64,000 nt of DNA from an uncultured Lachnospiraceae bacterium (lineage in GTDB: Bacteria > Bacillota > Clostridia > Lachnospirales > Lachnospiraceae), in the NCBI GenBank assembly GCA_910587095.1, contig CAJUMJ010000003.1:62001-126000 (forward strand). Reading direction: 5' to 3'. Made by a program: the position numbers and the translations under genes. The notes beneath the pieces are model-generated. The model saw only the letters and a program-made list of their open reading frames with translations. It was not told where the DNA came from and ran no database searches. Position 1 is the stretch's first letter, and each line of letters begins with the position of its first letter. Of this stretch, positions 61,693-64,000 are shown one piece after another.

Positions 61693-63117
61693 TTAATCAT
61701 CATATTCAAAATATTGTTGTGCCAAAATTTTAAAAACTTTCGCACTAGTATATGCAGCATAAGGATGATAGTTATCACTTTTAGCATAATCCGCAAAATC
61801 ACTTACTGACTTCAAAGCTATAAAGCTAGGTCGGGGCTCATTTGCCCAAGATGCTGCATAATAAAATCCATATATTTCCCTTTCTATACCCACGATATCT
61901 TTATCCTGATTTTGTAATATATTATGAACAATTTGGGAATCCATAACTATTGATGATCCTGAAACCACTGGTCCAATCAACATCCTTAAGTCAGAATTTG
62001 GTTTTAATCCATTTTTAAAAGAGTCTTTTATGCTATACAATAATGCTACATCTTCTTGAATATTCCTACACCAATTAATAAGTTTATTATCCGCAGTACA
62101 ATTATTTAATGAATTGAGATGTTTTACTGACCTTCCATCTCTTATGTCTGTTCCAGCTCCATAATCCCAAGAACTTGATGCTACAATAATATCTCCAAAA
62201 CACATCTTCTCTGGTTTTGTTCCACAAATTATACCTGTCATCACCAAATATTTAGGAGTAAAGTTATTAATTACTTTTGTTGTCAAGACAGCAGCCGCCA
62301 CCATTCCCATCTGACGAGCATAAGATAATACTACACGAACTTTCTTTACTCCTTTTATAAAATAACCACAATAATAAATTTCATTGTCATATGGTATTTG
62401 AACACGTTCCACATCACTTAATATATCTTTTATATTTTCTATTTCTTCTTTTAATGCACATATAACAGCAATATCATAATTAAATATATTCGATATTGGT
62501 CTTCTTATAGCTGCATTGCGTTTTAATTGTTTATTTTCCTCATCCAACTCTTTAATTCTTTTACTCATTTTAACTAACTCATTTTGTGTTTCGCCTAAAT
62601 CTAATCCATCCGCCCTTATCCATCCTAATCTGTCTCTACGATGAATCTGTTTATTCAAAGAATTCATTACTTTATTTGCCAAGTCATCTTTGCTTGTCCA
62701 CCACTGAATCATTCTTCCACTCTTTACTTCATCTTTAAACTGTTCTAACTTTTCCCTCCTATTAACATCCTGCTCCGTCTTTTCTAATGTAACAGCCACA
62801 CTATTATCTATCAGAAATGCCAATATAGGTATTTTCTGTTCCAACGCATAACGAAACTCCTTTTGCGTATAACTTATTCCAGCATATTCCCCTTCCTCAA
62901 TCACGCTTCCATATCTATGCCCAACAATCAAAACATAATAATCAGAACTATCTATGGTCTCTCTTATTATTTCCCACTGTTCCTCATCCGCAGCACTGAA
63001 CATTTCCATTCCAATAGGAAACTGATACATGGAAAGAATTGTATCCTGAACCTTTTTTCTTTCTTCTTTTAAATCTTCGTATGTAGAACTTATAAAAATT
63101 TGATATTTCTTTTCCAT
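61693..63117 (-). CDS. DUF4062 - nucleoside phosphorylase fusion, defence-type
   Basis: The product is 474 residues behind GAGGAG. Residues 1-160 are DUF4062, a TIR-like flavodoxin-type fold (IFISSTYEDLKEERKKVQD, SSDYYVLIVGHRYGS, GISYTQKEFRYAL). A coiled linker follows (about 175-200). Residues about 210-474 are a nucleosidase/phosphorylase of the MTAN/PNP family: AVICALKEEIENI, VMTGIICGTKPEKMCFGDII, VGIEREIYGFYYA and catalytic Asp in LKSVSDFAD. The usual Met in the E-M-E motif is Arg here. Such fusions are predicted to cleave nucleosides or nucleotide signals in immunity. Confidence 0.85.
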   Translation of the reverse strand: MEKKYQIFISSTYEDLKEERKKVQDTILSMYQFPIGMEMFSAADEEQWEIIRETIDSSDYYVLIVGHRYGSVIEEGEYAGISYTQKEFRYALEQKIPILAFLIDNSVAVTLEKTEQDVNRREKLEQFKDEVKSGRMIQWWTSKDDLANKVMNSLNKQIHRRDRLGWIRADGLDLGETQNELVKMSKRIKELDEENKQLKRNAAIRRPISNIFNYDIAVICALKEEIENIKDILSDVERVQIPYDNEIYYCGYFIKGVKKVRVVLSYARQMGMVAAAVLTTKVINNFTPKYLVMTGIICGTKPEKMCFGDIIVASSSWDYGAGTDIRDGRSVKHLNSLNNCTADNKLINWCRNIQEDVALLYSIKDSFKNGLKPNSDLRMLIGPVVSGSSIVMDSQIVHNILQNQDKDIVGIEREIYGFYYAASWANEPRPSFIALKSVSDFADYAKSDNYHPYAAYTSAKVFKILAQQYFEYDD

Positions 63118-63522
63118 AAATTTATCTCCTCACTAACATATCCTGTTGTAATTTATACTTTATTATTTTTGTGTTCCTATAAGACTCTTCTTAAATCATG
63201 TCCAATGAAATTTACAAGATTATAATCTTTGAACACAAATCATCAATAATAAAATAGAGTATTGTTGTACATACATTATCATTCAAAATTAAATTTCTTG
63301 AAATATCTTTATCCATAATATCCAACAAATAGCCATCCTATAGAGATGAAGAAATTATAATAAACAAATTTTAGAAATCTTAATTGATTCATCTGACATC
63401 CTATCTTCTCAATATTCTCTTATAGAAATTTCTAAATCGAATAAGCACAACTCCCTTAATTTTTCTTTTGGGAACACCTAAAACATATTGTTCATTAAAA
63501 ATTAATGAAAAACTACCATACT
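63118..63522. other. AT-rich spacer between the two phosphorylase paralogues
   Basis: About 400 bases, very AT-rich. It should contain the promoter of the 61693 gene. No gene, repeat or strong hairpin recognised. Confidence 0.3.
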
Positions 63523-64000
63523 CTAATCATCGTACTCCAAATACTGTTGTGCCAATATTTCAAATGCCTTTGCACTAGTATATGAAGCATATGGATGATA
63601 TGTATCACCTTTATCAGAATCTGCAAAATCACTTACAGATTTTAGTGCAATAAATTTAGGTCTTGGATCTTTAGCCCACAATGCAGCATAATACACACCA
63701 TATATTTCCATTTCTATTCCTAATACATCTCTATCTTGATTGTATAATACATCATTCACAATTTCTGAATCCGTGACCACCGATGCCCCCGAGACCACGG
63801 GGCCAATCATCATTTTCAATTCAGAGTCTGGTTTTACACCACTTCTAAAAGAATCTTTGATATTACGCAATGATGATATGTCTTCCTTAATATTTCTGCA
63901 ATAATCAATAAGTCTGCCATCTGCCATACAATCGTTTAGCGAATTAAGATGTTTCGCCGAATCTCCTTCTCTTATATCTTTTCCCGCTCGATAATCCCAT
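63523..64000 (-). CDS. second DUF4062-phosphorylase paralogue, C-terminal part
   Basis: The frame is open to the window edge, so the N-terminus is outside. The visible ~159 residues (from WDYRAGKDIREGDSAKHL) align throughout with the C-terminal phosphorylase part of the neighbour: DSFRSGVKPDSELKMMIGPV, LGIEMEIYGVYYAALWA and ALKSVSDFADSDKGDTYHPY. Here the E-M-E motif is intact, unlike the neighbour. Whether the N-terminus also carries DUF4062 cannot be seen. Confidence 0.8.
   Translation of the reverse strand, partial: WDYRAGKDIREGDSAKHLNSLNDCMADGRLIDYCRNIKEDISSLRNIKDSFRSGVKPDSELKMMIGPVVSGASVVTDSEIVNDVLYNQDRDVLGIEMEIYGVYYAALWAKDPRPKFIALKSVSDFADSDKGDTYHPYASYTSAKAFEILAQQYLEYDD

Larger units (their letters stand above)
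22235..64000. mobile_element. accessory island with Tn916-type integration module, right end outside window
   Basis: The island starts beside a Tn916-type int/xis pair and continues past the window end. It is mostly AT-rich, contrasting with the flank. Contents are defence-like genes, secreted proteins, a primase-like gene, and a second recombination module. No conjugation machinery is visible, so it may be an integrative mobilisable or composite element. Whether one element or several nested ones are present cannot be decided from sequence alone. Confidence 0.6.

Noticed and set aside
22235..64000. Calling the island a complete Tn916-like conjugative element
   Set aside because: Only int and xis match Tn916; no relaxase, FtsK-like coupling protein or secretion genes were found in the visible part.

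Overview
The window looks like chromosome of a gut-type Clostridium-cluster XIVa Firmicute (probably Lachnospiraceae). The evidence is Gram-positive Shine-Dalgarno sites and sigma-A promoters, a 2-hydroxyacyl-CoA dehydratase activator, MetA, a small alarmone synthetase, lipobox and signal-peptide proteins, and a Tn916-type integrase. No tRNA or rRNA gene was recognised. All names come from reading motifs, not from database searches.

Positions 1-22.1 kb are ordinary chromosome of moderate GC. In order they hold the 3' end of a CoA-dehydratase activator, a small unknown gene, two tandem secreted paralogues, metA, and a four-gene leftward operon (MBOAT acyltransferase, SGNH protein, RluF-type pseudouridine synthase, ligA). 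Then come rsmF with a GH3-like gene, putP, an HTH regulator, a small alarmone synthetase, an aldo/keto reductase with two ferredoxin-like clusters, a leftward cluster of unknown proteins around an orphan LytTR response regulator, and a low-molecular-weight tyrosine phosphatase.

At 22.2 kb an inverted repeat that looks like an integrase arm site, a Tn916-type integrase and a Xis mark the left edge of an accessory island. The island runs off the right end of the window and is mostly AT-rich. No relaxase, coupling protein or type IV secretion genes are visible, so the transfer module is missing or lies outside. A palindrome-rich block at 41.4 kb could be an origin of transfer.

The island cargo falls into three kinds. 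(1) Conflict or defence candidates: a translationally coupled triad of KAP P-loop NTPase, deoxyribosyltransferase/TIR-like effector and helical protein (24.1-27.2 kb); a DUF262 plus NERD pair (43.4-45.9 kb); a NYN nuclease with a LOTUS-like tail (50.7 kb); a NACHT NTPase ending in pentapeptide repeats (52.1-54.7 kb); and two tandem DUF4062-nucleoside phosphorylase fusions (61.7-64 kb). (2) Surface proteins: a 1498-residue secreted protein, two lipoprotein paralogues, two BspA-like proteins sharing an N-terminal module with a stand-alone secreted protein, and a wall-anchored protein. (3) Mobility and replication: a primase-like HTH protein (39.1 kb) and a recombinase trio with a small DNA-binding partner and a helicase-associated-domain protein (54.8-61.1 kb), resembling Tn554/RIT elements.

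Three non-coding features stand out. A roughly 290-bp sequence occurs three times around two small cargo genes (37-39.1 kb). A dense set of stem-loops ending in a strong terminator lies between the NYN and NACHT genes (51.8-52.1 kb). In the leader of the 1498-residue protein, a hairpin separates the Shine-Dalgarno sequence from the start codon.
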